Assembly (NCBI RefSeq): GCF_003105155.1
Contig: NZ_QETK01000020.1
Coordinates: forward strand, 1 to 64,000
Direction: 5' to 3'
From: Pseudomonas sp. SDI
Lineage (GTDB): Bacteria; Pseudomonadota; Gammaproteobacteria; Pseudomonadales; Pseudomonadaceae
Length of the DNA stretch: 64,000 bases
Part shown: positions 52,797-61,281 of the stretch, in pieces
Layout of the letters: every line of letters begins with the position of its first letter
How positions within the stretch are numbered: position 1 is the first letter of the stretch
Program-made: the position numbers and the translations under genes
The notes under the pieces: model-generated
Seen by the model: only the letters and a program-made list of their open reading frames with translations
Databases searched by the model: none
Told to the model about the DNA's origin: nothing

Positions 52797-53566
52797 CAGG
52801 GCTTGATACCGCGGTGCAGGGCAACGATACCGCTGGTCATGTTGTGGTAGGTGACGCGGTCGAAGCCGGCGTCGACCATCATGGCCTTGAGGGTTTCCTG
52901 GTCCGGGTGCATGCGGATCGATTCGGCCAGGTAGCGGTAGCTTTCCGCGTCGTTGGTGATCAGCTTGCCGGCCAGCGGCATGAAGGCGAACGAGTAAGCG
53001 TCGTAGACCTTGGACATCAGCGCGTTGGTCGGCTTGGAGAACTCCAGCACCAGCAGGCGCCCGCCCGGCTTGAGCACTCGCAGCATCGAGCGGATGGCAT
53101 CGTCCTTGTGGGTAACGTTGCGCAGGCCGAAGGCGATGGTCACGCAATCGAAGTGGTTGTCCGGGAACGGCAGCTTTTCGGCGTCGGCCTGGACGAATTC
53201 GATGTTACCGGCCACACCGCGGTCGAGCAGGCGGTCGCGACCGACCTTGAGCATCGAGGCGTTGATGTCGGCGAGCACGACCTGACCGGTCGGGCCGACC
53301 AGGTGCGAGAACTTGGCCGCCAGATCGCCCGTGCCACCGGCGATGTCGAGCACGCGGTTGCCGCTACGCACGCCGGACAGCTCGATGGCAAAACGTTTCC
53401 ACAGGCGGTGCATGCCGCCGGAGAGCACGTCGTTCATCAGGTCGTACTTGGCCGCGACGGAGTGGAAAACCTCGGCGACTTTCTCGGCCTTCTGGCTTTC
53501 CGGGACGTTCTTGTAACCGAAGTGAGTGGTGGGTTCGGCGTGGTCGCCTTTGCGCTGGTCGTTCAT
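52796..53566 (-). CDS. ubiE: Ubiquinone/menaquinone biosynthesis C-methyltransferase UbiE
   Basis: The 256-residue SAM-dependent methyltransferase has the UbiE start [34 protein letters not shown], the SAM motif [35 protein letters not shown] and the C-terminal [15 protein letters not shown]. First gene of ubiE-ubiJ-ubiB. A weak promoter (-10 TAGAAT on the minus strand) lies before it. Confidence 0.97.
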   Translation of the reverse strand: MNDQRKGDHAEPTTHFGYKNVPESQKAEKVAEVFHSVAAKYDLMNDVLSGGMHRLWKRFAIELSGVRSGNRVLDIAGGTGDLAAKFSHLVGPTGQVVLADINASMLKVGRDRLLDRGVAGNIEFVQADAEKLPFPDNHFDCVTIAFGLRNVTHKDDAIRSMLRVLKPGGRLLVLEFSKPTNALMSKVYDAYSFAFMPLAGKLITNDAESYRYLAESIRMHPDQETLKAMMVDAGFDRVTYHNMTSGIVALHRGIKP

Positions 53567-53691
53567 ATCGCTTCACCGGAAAAAATTACTCGCCATTCTA
53601 GGGCGTACGGCCGCATTTGTCTTGGCGGGGTGTGTCGCGGCTGGGGCATGGGCATAATAGGCAGTATGCCCCTCAAGCCAGGATTGATTGA

Positions 53692-53967
53692 ATGACCCAG
53701 ATCAGCGTCGAACGTAAACACAGCCTGGGCCGCGACGCTGCCCGGCAGAAAGCCGAAGCGCTGGTGGACAAGCTGGCGCGTGAATATGACCTGAAGGCGC
53801 GCTGGGACGGCGACCGGGTCGAGATCAAGCGCAGTGGCGCCAATGGCAGCATTCAGATTGGCGAGGATGTGATCCGTGTCGAGCTGAAGCTCGGCATGAT
53901 GCTGTCGATGATGGGCGGCACGATCAAGGCCGAGATCGAACGGGCGCTGGACAAGGCGCTGGTCTGA
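53692..53967 (+). CDS. Polyhydroxyalkanoic acid system family protein
   Basis: The 91-residue protein (ISVERKHSLGRDAARQKAEALVDKLAREYDLKARWDGDRVEIKRSG...) belongs to the PHA_gran_rgn group found next to phasin genes in Pseudomonas. Exact role not known; granule-related function is inferred from position. It is transcribed toward phaI but separated from it by 281 nt. Confidence 0.88.
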   Translation: MTQISVERKHSLGRDAARQKAEALVDKLAREYDLKARWDGDRVEIKRSGANGSIQIGEDVIRVELKLGMMLSMMGGTIKAEIERALDKALV

Positions 53968-53978
53968 TTACACCGTAC

Positions 53979-54131
53979 CTGTAGGGGCCGGCTCGCCTGC
54001 GATCTGGCCGCGCCGCGTGCGGACGAAGCGGCAGCAAAACCTGCGATTGCAATCTGCCTGATGCTCTGCGCGGTCAGGTTTACGACTGCTGTGCAGTCGG
54101 TCGCAGGCAAGCCAGCGCCTGCACCTGCGAT
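53979..54131. repeat. Degenerate inverted repeat, REP-like, before phaI
   Basis: CTGTAGGGGCCGGCTCGCCT... on the left and GGTCGCAGGCAAGCCAGCGC... on the right are inverted copies of one element with several differences, about 150 nt across. A GCAGG/GCCTGC core differs from the two other REP types here. The rest of the gap holds the phaI promoter region. Confidence 0.6.
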
Positions 54132-54154
54132 GCGGACCTCACAAATTACCCTCT

Positions 54155-54173
54155 AGGGTGAGAATTCTAATTT
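54155..54173. promoter_or_regulatory. Possible PhaD site in the phaI promoter region
   Basis: The plus strand reads TAGGGTGAGAATTCTAATT, containing the palindrome AGAATTCT and, on the minus strand, TTAGAA. The same TTAGAA hexamer occurs upstream of phaC1 (60780-60785). PhaD is known to bind both promoters in P. putida. The match is short and the assignment tentative. Confidence 0.35.
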
Positions 54174-54248
54174 TCCTCCCTACCCTGTGCTCAGTCCCCG
54201 AATCCGAGGGCAGTTCCTACTTCCCATTCAGCGTGTGAGGAGCAGAGC

Positions 54249-54671
54249 ATGGCCAAAGTGACCCTGAAGAAAAAAGACGATGTCGCCAGCACGACGCTTG
54301 GCGAAGTGCGCGGCTACGCCCGCAAGATCTGGCTGGCAGGCCTGGGCGCTTACGCCCGCGTCGGTCAGGAAGGCGCCGACTACCTCAAAGAGCTGGTCAA
54401 GGCTGGTGAGTCGGTAGAAAAACGTGGCAAGAAACGCCTCGATGCCGAACTCGATGCCGCCAACAGCGAGATCGATTCGGTGAAGAGCGAACTGACCAGC
54501 GTGAAGGGCAAGGTCGAAGTTCAACTCGATAAAATCGAAAAGGCTTTCGACACTCGGGTCGCCAGCGCCTTGAATCGCATCGGCATTCCGTCTAAACATG
54601 ACGTGGAGGCACTTTCTGCCAAGCTCGAAGAGCTGACGGCGTTGCTCGAACGTGTCGCACGCAAACAATAA
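54249..54671 (+). CDS. phaI: Phasin PhaI (PHA granule-associated)
   Basis: The 140-residue phasin coats mcl-PHA granules. The conserved phasin segment is GYARKIWLAGLGAYARVGQEGADYLKELVKAGE (about residues 20-55), followed by a leucine-zipper-like coiled coil (LDAANSEIDSVKSELTSVKGKVEVQLDKIEKAFD). It corresponds to the N-terminal half of PhaF. A GAGGAGC site precedes the ATG. phaF follows after 10 nt. Confidence 0.95.
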   Translation: MAKVTLKKKDDVASTTLGEVRGYARKIWLAGLGAYARVGQEGADYLKELVKAGESVEKRGKKRLDAELDAANSEIDSVKSELTSVKGKVEVQLDKIEKAFDTRVASALNRIGIPSKHDVEALSAKLEELTALLERVARKQ

Positions 54672-54681
54672 GGAGAGCAGG

Positions 54682-55383
54682 ATGGCTGGCAAGAAGAAAG
54701 TTGAGAAAGAAGGCAGCTCCTGGGTCGGCGAGGTCGAGAAATATTCGCGTCAGATCTGGCTGGCAGGCCTGGGGGCATACTCCAAGATCAGCAACGACGG
54801 CACCAAGCTGTTCGACACCCTGGTCAAGGATGGCGAAAAGGCCGAGAAGCAGGCCAAGTCCACCGTCGACGAGACGGTAGATTCGGCGAAGTCCTCTGCC
54901 AAGTCGGCGAAGTCGCGGGTTGGCGATGTCAAAGACCGCGCGCTGGGCAAGTGGAGCGAGCTGGAAGAGGCGTTCGACAAGCGTTTGAACAGCGCTATTT
55001 CGCGTCTCGGCGTGCCGAGCCGCAATGAGGTCAAGGCGCTGCATCAGCAGGTCGACACCCTGACCAAGCAGATCGAGAAACTGACCGGTGCTTCGGTCAA
55101 GCCGGTTTCGGCCAAGCCGGCAGCGAGCAAGACCGTTGCCAAGCCACTGGCCAAGGCCGCGCCGAAAGCGGCAGCTAAACCGGCAGCAGCCAAGCCAGCG
55201 GCCAAGCCTGCTGCAGCGAAAACCGCAGCGGCCAAACCGGCAGCCAAACCTGCTGCGGCGAAAAAACCTGCAGTGAAGAAGGCCCCAGCCAAGCCAGCAG
55301 CGGCAGCCGCCGCACCGACCGCTTCGGCGGCACCGGCAGCGCCAGCGACCTCGGTGGCAGCAAGCCCAAGCAGCCAGGCCTGA
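54682..55383 (+). CDS. phaF: Phasin PhaF with histone H1-like tail
   Basis: The 233-residue protein has an N-terminal phasin domain (YSRQIWLAGLGAYSKISNDGTKLFDTLVKDGEKAEK) and coiled coil up to about residue 135, then a Lys/Ala/Pro-rich tail of AAKPA-type repeats (about 145-215) that binds DNA. It links PHA granules to the nucleoid so that granules are shared at division. The tail is shorter than in the 255-residue P. putida and GPo1 proteins as I remember them, as expected for a repeat tract. Confidence 0.95.
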   Translation: MAGKKKVEKEGSSWVGEVEKYSRQIWLAGLGAYSKISNDGTKLFDTLVKDGEKAEKQAKSTVDETVDSAKSSAKSAKSRVGDVKDRALGKWSELEEAFDKRLNSAISRLGVPSRNEVKALHQQVDTLTKQIEKLTGASVKPVSAKPAASKTVAKPLAKAAPKAAAKPAAAKPAAKPAAAKTAAAKPAAKPAAAKKPAVKKAPAKPAAAAAAPTASAAPAAPATSVAASPSSQA

Positions 55384-55396
55384 TCTTCAGGGCCGT

Positions 55397-55421
55397 ATCG
55401 CGGGACGACTCGTCCCGCGAT
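55397..55421. repeat. Minimal REP palindrome between phaF and phaD
   Basis: The same 25-nt palindrome as at 24429-24453, with 12-bp perfect arms and GCTTTTC after it, placed in the 43-nt gap between the convergent phaF and phaD genes. It probably ends or protects both messages. Confidence 0.85.
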
Positions 55422-55426
55422 GCTTT

Positions 55427-56041
55427 TCAGCCCTCCAGATAGCGCAACGCCAGTTGCTCCGCCGCCTGCCGCGAGCCGTTCTCCAGATGCGGCGCCACCA
55501 GCATCATCACCTGGTACACCACGATCCCCACCTCGCCATCCTTGGCCAGCACCCGCTGATAATCCAGCGAGAACAGCAAGGTCAGGGTGATCTGTTCTAC
55601 CAGTTGTCCCAGCGCCTGGGTGCCGCTGGTCACTTGGCCCTGTGCCTTGAGGCTGGCCAGCAACGATGCCAGCGTGCGCTTGAGCGCATTGATCAGGTTG
55701 CGCATGCCCCGCGCCAGCTTCGGCAGCCGTCCGGTCAGGTTCGACAGGTCCTGGAACAGAAACCGGTACTGCGCCATGCGCTCGACGATCAGGTGCAGGA
55801 ACAGCCAGTAATCCTCGGCCTCCAGACGCAGCTCCAGCGGCGGGTCGAGCAGCGGTGTCAGCTCGTCCTCGAAGCGCTCGAACAGGCCCAATACCAACGG
55901 CTCCTTGCCATGGAAGTGGTAGTACAGGTTGCCTGGGCTGATGCCCATTTCATTGGCGATTTCGAGCGTCGAGACATTCGGCTCGCCCTGCTGGTTGAAC
56001 AGCTGCAGGGCGCATTCGAGAATACGGTCGCGGGTCTTCAT
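55427..56041 (-). CDS. phaD: TetR-family regulator PhaD
   Basis: The 204-residue regulator has an N-terminal TetR helix-turn-helix (MKTRDRILECALQLFNQQGEPNVSTLEIANEMGISPGNLYYHFHGKEPLV) and a helical effector domain. In P. putida PhaD activates the phaC1 and phaI promoters in response to a carbon-source-derived signal. It is the last gene of phaC1-phaZ-phaC2-phaD, 14 nt after phaC2. Confidence 0.94.
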   Translation of the reverse strand: MKTRDRILECALQLFNQQGEPNVSTLEIANEMGISPGNLYYHFHGKEPLVLGLFERFEDELTPLLDPPLELRLEAEDYWLFLHLIVERMAQYRFLFQDLSNLTGRLPKLARGMRNLINALKRTLASLLASLKAQGQVTSGTQALGQLVEQITLTLLFSLDYQRVLAKDGEVGIVVYQVMMLVAPHLENGSRQAAEQLALRYLEG

Positions 56042-56055
56042 CCGTTACTTCTTGT

Positions 56056-57738
56056 TCAGCGCACCAGAACGTACTGCCCGGGTGCGGGGTCCATGGGCGG
56101 GTAACTGGCGCTACCCAATGTCGCGTCGGTGTCGCGCTGCACACCCGAACGCTCCTGAATCCAGCTCAACCACTGCGGCCACCAGCTGCCTTCGACCTGC
56201 TTGCCATCGTAGTACCAGGCTCGTGGGTCGCTGCTCAGCTTGGGGTTGTCGATGTAGTGGGCCTTGGCGTTGCCCGGCGGGTTGAGGATGCTCTGCACAT
56301 GCCCGGCATTCGACAGCAGGAAACGTCGGTCGCCGCCCAGCAGCAGCGTCGAGCGGTACACCGCGTCCCACGGGGTGATGTGGTCGTTGCTGCCGGCCAC
56401 GCTGAAGCTGTCCACCGTGACCTTCTGCAGATCGATCGGCGTGCCGCACACCTCTAGCCCCGCCGCATGCGCCAACGGGTTGTACTTGAAGAAGTCCAGC
56501 AGGTCGCCGTGCAGCGCGGCCGGCAGGCGGCTGTTGTCGTTGTTCCAGTAGAGGATGTCGAACGCCGGCGGCGCCTTACCCAGCAGGTAGTTGTTGACGA
56601 AGTAGTTCCAGATCAGGTCGTTGGGCCGCATCCAGGCAAACACCTTGGACATCTCGCGCCCCTCCAGCACCCCGCGCTGATAGGAGCGGCGCTTGGCCGC
56701 CTCCAGTGTCTGCTCGTCGGCAAACAGCGTGGCCGGGCTGTCCAACTGGCTGTCGAGCAGGCTCACCAGGTAGGTGGCGCTGTGCACCCGGCGCAGCTGG
56801 CGCTTGGCCTGCAAATGCCCCTGCAGCGCGGCCATGGTCAGGCCGCCGGCGCAGGCGCCGAGCAGGTTGACGTCGCGGCTGCCGGTGATCGAGCGGCACA
56901 CGTTCATGGCTTCTTCCACCGCCGCCACGTAACTCGACAGGCCCCACTCGCGATGCCGCGGGTCGGGGTTACGCCAACTGATCATGAACGTCTGCAGGCC
57001 GTTCTTGAGCATGTACTGAACCATGCTGTTCTGCGGGCTGAGGTCGAAGATGTAGAACTTGTTGATCTGTGGCGGCACCACCAGCAACGGCCGTGCATAC
57101 TGCTTTTCGCTCATCGGCTTGTACTGGATCAGCTCCAGCAGTTCGTTGCGAAACACCACCGCGCCCGGCGTACTGGCCAGGTTGCGGCCGACCTCGAAGG
57201 CTTTCTCGTCAACCTGTCGCGGCAGGCCCTCGTTGTGCCGCAGATCGTCGAGCAGATGATTCAGCCCGCGCACCAGGCTCAGGCCGCCGGAGTTGAACAG
57301 CTCCTTGAGCGCCAGCGGGTTGAGCAGGGTATTGCTCGGCGCCACGGCATCGTTGAGCAGCGAGAACAGGAAGTGTGCCCGCGCGCGGTCGTCGGCGTTC
57401 ATCTGGCTTTCGTCGATCCAGCGGCGGGTCTGCTTCTGCCAGCTCAGGTAGGCCTGCAAGCCGCGCCGGTAGAACGGGTTGTGCGCCCAGGCCGGGTCGC
57501 TGAAGCGGTTGTCGCGCTCACTCGGCTGGTGCGGGGTGTCGCCGAGCAGGACCCGGCCGAGCTGGCCGCCGAACGCCAGCAGGTGCTTGGCGGTGTGCAA
57601 CGGGTGGCGCAGGCTGTGACGGCTGACGCTGCGCACGGTCGAAACCAGGTCGCGGCCACGCAGGCCGGTGATAGCACTCTGTACATCGATATAGCTGGCG
57701 GGGGCTGCAGCCACGCCCTTCGCAGGTTTGTCTTTCAT
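56056..57738 (-). CDS. phaC2: Class II PHA synthase PhaC2
   Basis: The 560-residue polymerase links (R)-3-hydroxyacyl-CoA into medium-chain-length PHA. It has the lipase-like box NLLGACAGGLTMAAL with the catalytic Cys, DVNLL..., and the later catalytic Asp (SVAGSNDHITPWDAVYRS) and His (LSNAGHVQSILNPPGN). It is a paralog of PhaC1. The ATG at 57738 is preceded by GGAGTG and gives the class II length. Confidence 0.96.
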   Translation of the reverse strand: MKDKPAKGVAAAPASYIDVQSAITGLRGRDLVSTVRSVSRHSLRHPLHTAKHLLAFGGQLGRVLLGDTPHQPSERDNRFSDPAWAHNPFYRRGLQAYLSWQKQTRRWIDESQMNADDRARAHFLFSLLNDAVAPSNTLLNPLALKELFNSGGLSLVRGLNHLLDDLRHNEGLPRQVDEKAFEVGRNLASTPGAVVFRNELLELIQYKPMSEKQYARPLLVVPPQINKFYIFDLSPQNSMVQYMLKNGLQTFMISWRNPDPRHREWGLSSYVAAVEEAMNVCRSITGSRDVNLLGACAGGLTMAALQGHLQAKRQLRRVHSATYLVSLLDSQLDSPATLFADEQTLEAAKRRSYQRGVLEGREMSKVFAWMRPNDLIWNYFVNNYLLGKAPPAFDILYWNNDNSRLPAALHGDLLDFFKYNPLAHAAGLEVCGTPIDLQKVTVDSFSVAGSNDHITPWDAVYRSTLLLGGDRRFLLSNAGHVQSILNPPGNAKAHYIDNPKLSSDPRAWYYDGKQVEGSWWPQWLSWIQERSGVQRDTDATLGSASYPPMDPAPGQYVLVR

Positions 57739-57858
57739 CAGGCAACACTCCGTCGTCGAGCCATCAACAAACAATTCAATGCAAGAGCGACACCAAGCCC
57801 AGCTGGCGTACCTGCATACCCGGCGATCCTGTCGGGGGGTGGGTGCTGGGCGGTGGGG

Positions 57859-58710
57859 TCAGGCGCTCGGGGCGGGCCGTGGATGCATGACGGCGCGTTG
57901 ACGCTCCTGCTGCAGGAATTTCATGATGATCGGCGCCACGGCTTCGGCCCGGGTAATCAGGAACAAGTGACCATCGTCGATTATGTGTAGCTGGGCATTG
58001 GGAATTCGCCAGGCCAGCAGGCGCATATTGATCAGCGGGATCAGCGGGTCGTCGTCGCCGGCCAGCACCAGGGTCGGCTGCTGGATCTTGTGCAACCAGT
58101 GGATGCTGGTCCAGCCGAGGCCGGCGAACAGCTGCCAGTAGTAGCCCATCTTGCCGCCGGAGCGCACCTTGGCTGCGTGCGACAAGGCCAGGTCCGGGTT
58201 GCGTCGGAAGGCACCGCCGTAGATCTCCGGGGCAATGCGGATCACATGCGACGGCTGGACGTAGCGGCGCGGGCTGGCCATCAGCCAGAGCACCTTGGGT
58301 TTGCCTGGCACCATCACCGCACCGGCGGCGGTGGCGGCCAGCACCAGTTTCTTGCAGCGCTCCGGGTAATCGTGGGCGAACTGCTGGGCCAGGGCCCCCC
58401 CCCAGGACACGCCGATGACGTTGACCTGGCCATAGTCCAGGTAGTCGAGCATGCGCGCGGTCAGCTTGGCCAGACCCGGGAAGCGGTATGGGTGACGCGG
58501 CGTCGACGAGCCGCCAACGCCCGGCACGTCGAAGGCAATCACCTCCAGGTCCGGGTCCAGGGCCTGGATAAACGGGAACACCAGCTCCAGGTTGGCGCCG
58601 ATGCCATTGAAGATCAGCAAGGGCGTCAGGTGCGGCTTGCCGGGGCGAACCGCGGTGCGGAGGGTCTGGCCATCCAGGTCGACGGTTCGAAAGATGTACG
58701 GTTGCGGCAT
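57859..58710 (-). CDS. phaZ: Intracellular mcl-PHA depolymerase PhaZ
   Basis: The 283-residue alpha/beta-hydrolase breaks down stored PHA to hydroxyacids. The lipase box is VIGVSWGGALAQQF with the nucleophilic Ser; His is expected in DDGHLFLITRAE and Asp in LAGDDDPLIPL. The codons for Trp-Gly-Gly in the lipase box form a run of nine G (58395-58403, complement). It lies between the two synthase genes, as is usual for the locus. Confidence 0.96.
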   Translation of the reverse strand: MPQPYIFRTVDLDGQTLRTAVRPGKPHLTPLLIFNGIGANLELVFPFIQALDPDLEVIAFDVPGVGGSSTPRHPYRFPGLAKLTARMLDYLDYGQVNVIGVSWGGALAQQFAHDYPERCKKLVLAATAAGAVMVPGKPKVLWLMASPRRYVQPSHVIRIAPEIYGGAFRRNPDLALSHAAKVRSGGKMGYYWQLFAGLGWTSIHWLHKIQQPTLVLAGDDDPLIPLINMRLLAWRIPNAQLHIIDDGHLFLITRAEAVAPIIMKFLQQERQRAVMHPRPAPSA

Positions 58711-58770
58711 GCGCGTGCCCTGTGGTCAGTGAAGCGCCGTGGCCTGCGATCAGGCCACGGGGCGCCGATG

Positions 58771-60450
58771 TCAGCGTTCGTGAACGTAGGTGCCCGGTGC
58801 GGCTTCGCCGGCCGGGTAGGCCTTGTTGCCGAGGCTGGCAGGGGCTTTTTTCAGTTTGCCCGAGCGTTCTTCCAGCCAGGTTTGCCAGTACAGCCACCAG
58901 GAATCGGTGTGCTTGGTCGAGTTTTCCTGCCAGTCGGTGGCCAGCGCCGGCATTTCGGTGCTGGTCATGTAACGCGCCTTGGGGTTGCCGGGCGGGTTGA
59001 GGATGCTCTGGATATGCCCGCTGTTGGACAGCAGGAACTCGACCTTGCCACCGAACAGTTGGGCCGACTTGTAGCAGGACATCCACGGCGTGATGTGGTC
59101 GTTGGTGCCGGCCACACTGAAGATGTCGGCGGTGACTTTCTTCAGGTCGATTGGCGTGCCGCACACTTCCAGTGCATCGCTGCGGGTCAGTGGGTTGTTT
59201 TTGAACATTTCGATCAGGTCGCCATGGAAGGCGGCCGGCAGGCGCGTGGTGTCGTTGTTCCAGAACAGGATGTCGAACACCGGCGGCTCGTTGCCGAGCA
59301 GGTAGTTGTTCACCCAGTAGTTCCAGATCAGGTCGTTGGGGCGCATCCAGGCAAACACCTTGGCCATGTCGCGGCCTTCGAGCACACCGGCCTGGTAGGA
59401 ATGGCGCTTGGCCGCCTCCAGGGTCTGCTCGTCGACGAACAGCGCCACCTGTGTATCCAGGGTGGTGTCGAGCACGCTGACCAGCAAGGTCAGGGCGTTG
59501 ACCTTGGTTTCGCCCAGCGCTGCGTAATGGCCCACCAGCGCGGTGCAGGTGATGCCGCCGGAGCAGGCGCCGAGCATGTTCAGGTCTTTGCTGCCGGTGA
59601 TCGCCAGTACCACGTCGACGGCTTCCTTGAGCGCGTCGATATAGGTCGACAAGCCCCACTCGCGCTGCGCCTTGGTCGGGTTGCGCCAGCTGACGATGAA
59701 GGTCTGCACGGTGGAACGCAGGCAGAAGCGCGCCAGGCTCTTTTCCGGGCTGAGGTCGAATACATAGAACTTGTTGATCTGCGGCGGCACCACCAGCAGC
59801 GGGCGTTCGTGCACCTGCTCGGTGATCGGCCGGTACTGGATCAGTTCCAGCACGTCGTTGCGAAACACCACCGAGCCTTCGCTGGTGCCGAGGTTCTTGC
59901 CAACCTCGAAGGCCTCCATGTTCACCTGGCTGGGCATGCCGCCGTTGTGCACCATGTCCTTGGCCAGGTTCGACAGGCCGTCGAGCAGGCTTTTGCCACC
60001 GGTTTCGAAGAAGCGTTTGACCGCTGCCGGGTTGGCGGCGGTGTTAGTCGGGGCCATGGCCTCGGTCATCAGGTTGATGACGAAGTGGCCGCGGCTGATG
60101 TCCTGGTCGGACAGGTTGGATTGCCCAATCCAGTCGTGCAGTTCCTTGCGCCAGGCCAGGTAGGTTTGCAGGTAGCGGCGATACAGCGGGTTCTGGCTCC
60201 AGGCCGGGTCGCTGAAACGGCGGTCGTCACCCTCCGGCTGTAGGCCGGATTTGCCGAAGATCACATCCTTGAGTTCCATGCCGAAATGCGCGACATGCTT
60301 GGCACTGTGCAGCGGTTGCCGGATGGCCTGACGCAGCACCATTCGAGCAGAAGTCAGCAAATCCTTGCGGCGCAAGCCGATCACCGGGTTCAGGCCCAGT
60401 GTGTTCTCCGAGGCTTGGCGCTGCAGGTCATCGTTATTCTTGTTACTCAT
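58771..60450 (-). CDS. phaC1: Class II PHA synthase PhaC1
   Basis: The 559-residue synthase is the main mcl-PHA polymerase. The catalytic Cys is in LNMLGACSGGITCTAL, Asp in FSVAGTNDHITPWMSC and His in LSNSGHIQSILNPPGN; the N terminus MSNKNNDDLQRQASENTLGLNPVIGLR is that of PhaC1. It is first in phaC1-phaZ-phaC2-phaD. A 364-nt control region precedes it. Confidence 0.97.
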   Translation of the reverse strand: MSNKNNDDLQRQASENTLGLNPVIGLRRKDLLTSARMVLRQAIRQPLHSAKHVAHFGMELKDVIFGKSGLQPEGDDRRFSDPAWSQNPLYRRYLQTYLAWRKELHDWIGQSNLSDQDISRGHFVINLMTEAMAPTNTAANPAAVKRFFETGGKSLLDGLSNLAKDMVHNGGMPSQVNMEAFEVGKNLGTSEGSVVFRNDVLELIQYRPITEQVHERPLLVVPPQINKFYVFDLSPEKSLARFCLRSTVQTFIVSWRNPTKAQREWGLSTYIDALKEAVDVVLAITGSKDLNMLGACSGGITCTALVGHYAALGETKVNALTLLVSVLDTTLDTQVALFVDEQTLEAAKRHSYQAGVLEGRDMAKVFAWMRPNDLIWNYWVNNYLLGNEPPVFDILFWNNDTTRLPAAFHGDLIEMFKNNPLTRSDALEVCGTPIDLKKVTADIFSVAGTNDHITPWMSCYKSAQLFGGKVEFLLSNSGHIQSILNPPGNPKARYMTSTEMPALATDWQENSTKHTDSWWLYWQTWLEERSGKLKKAPASLGNKAYPAGEAAPGTYVHER

Positions 60451-60681
60451 CTACGACGCTCCGTTGTCCTGAGACGAGTACCGGCGAGTGCTGTGAGCGT
60501 GACACAGACGTAGGCCCGGTACTGCTGCTCGGGTGACCAGTGATAACGAACTGCGGTCCTGCGGCCGGATGCAAACGACGATGAGCGTTGCCCTGATTAC
60601 GGGCCAGAGTGTTCTGCGTGTGAAGACAGCCTGCTTTCGCTCGCGACCTCTACATACCGGCCAGACCCTGCCCGATGACGA

Positions 60682-60697
60682 TGCAGGGAGCTTGCCA
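60682..60697 (-). promoter_or_regulatory. Sigma-54-like promoter for phaC1
   Basis: Minus strand TGGCAAGCTCCCTGCA has GG and GC at exact -24/-12 spacing and differs from TGGCACG-N4-TTGCW at two positions. A sigma-54 promoter before phaC1 was proposed for P. aeruginosa, while the RpoN role in P. putida is less clear. The predicted start is about 220 nt from the gene. Confidence 0.45.
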
Positions 60698-60779
60698 GAT
60701 CCATTGGTTACCCGACTTTCCTGTATTACGCAAGCCGGCCAATCGTTGGCCGTTGCCAGAGGCATTCAAGCAGATAGCG

Positions 60780-60797
60780 TTAGAAAATGCGCTCTAA
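60780..60797. promoter_or_regulatory. Possible PhaD site upstream of phaC1
   Basis: TTAGA (60780-60784) and TCTAA (60793-60797) form an inverted repeat with an 8-nt spacer. The hexamer TTAGAA is shared with the phaI control region. It lies about 110 nt upstream of the predicted phaC1 start. Confidence 0.4.
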
Positions 60798-60814
60798 ACA
60801 GGAAGACTAGTGAG

Positions 60815-61192
60815 CTAGAGCATCAGCTTGATGACAGACTCGGACGGATCGCGGGATTTGCCGGCCTTGGCCAGCGCGTCGAGGTAATCGGCCCAGAGCG
60901 CCTGCTGGCGCAGGCACAGCTGTTCAAGGTAGTCCCAGGTGAACAGGCCGCTGTCGTGGCCGTCGTCGAAGGTCAGTTTCAGTGCGTACTGGCCGGCCGG
61001 CTCGATTCGGGTCAGGCCGACGCCCAGTTTGCCGACTTGCAGGATCGGGTTGCCGTGGCCCTGGACCTCGGCGGAAGGGGAGTGCACGCGCAGGAATTCT
61101 GCCGGCAGTTGATAGACCTCGTCGGGCCCGTAGGTCAGGCTCAGGGTTTTCGAGGCTTTGTGCAGATTGATGGCGCTGGGGAGTCGGGACAT
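60815..61192 (-). CDS. DUF971 family protein (gamma-butyrobetaine hydroxylase-like N-terminal domain)
   Basis: The 125-residue protein matches the DUF971 fold, also found as the N-terminal domain of gamma-butyrobetaine hydroxylase (LSLTYGPDEVYQLPAEFLRVHSPSAEVQGHG, LTFDDGHDSGLFTWDYLEQLC). No catalytic domain follows. The short stand-alone form is common in bacteria and has been linked to iron-sulfur or metal handling, but its function here is unknown. It lies after hslU in the same direction. Confidence 0.86.
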   Translation of the reverse strand: MSRLPSAINLHKASKTLSLTYGPDEVYQLPAEFLRVHSPSAEVQGHGNPILQVGKLGVGLTRIEPAGQYALKLTFDDGHDSGLFTWDYLEQLCLRQQALWADYLDALAKAGKSRDPSESVIKLML

Positions 61193-61209
61193 TTTTGAGG
61201 GCTTCTTGG

Positions 61210-61276
61210 GCTACAAGCTTCAAGCTACAAGCTGCAAGACGAGTATGTCCAGCTTGCAGCTTGAGGCTTGTAGCTT
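61210..61276. repeat. Imperfect hairpin of ACAAGC/GCTTGT repeats
   Basis: The left arm (61210-61238) contains CTACAAG twice and ends GCTGCAAG; the right arm (61252-61276) is its inverted copy with one unit missing (CTTGCAGCTTG...GCTTGTAGC). This intergenic repeat is common in Pseudomonas and fills the gap after hslU, where it may act as the 3' end of the hslVU message. Confidence 0.7.
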
Positions 61277-61281
61277 GCCGC

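Larger units (their letters stand above)
60451..60814 (-). other. Control region upstream of phaC1
   Basis: This 364-nt gap carries no convincing gene. It holds a sigma-54-like site (60682-60697), a TTAGA-N8-TCTAA inverted repeat (60780-60797) and about 220 nt of leader before phaC1. The 3' end of the DUF971 gene lies at its right border with no clear intrinsic terminator. Confidence 0.6.

Noticed and set aside
53979..54131. Inverted repeat before phaI as a possible tRNA or structured RNA gene
   Set aside because: No tRNA-like T loop or acceptor pairing was found; the arms look like degenerate REP elements.
55115..55330. Tandem short repeats that could suggest a CRISPR or minisatellite
   Set aside because: They encode the AAKPA-type Lys/Ala/Pro repeats of the PhaF tail in one reading frame, without unique spacers.
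58090..60243. Very long open frame (over 700 codons) on the plus strand across phaZ and phaC1
   Set aside because: It is antisense to two genes with full family motifs, and it is rich in Gln, Val, Gly and His as expected from reading GC-rich codons backwards. Similar antisense frames lie over ctpA (1699-2955), gpmI (4349-5938), thiI (13053-14573), typA (14641-16194), hutU (27277-29340), opgH (38414-40642), and the McpQ-like receptor (45599-47470).
52173..60450. Possible horizontally acquired island for PHA storage
   Set aside because: Gene order is the standard Pseudomonas pha locus flanked by core genes, with no integrase, direct repeats, tRNA edge or change in base use.
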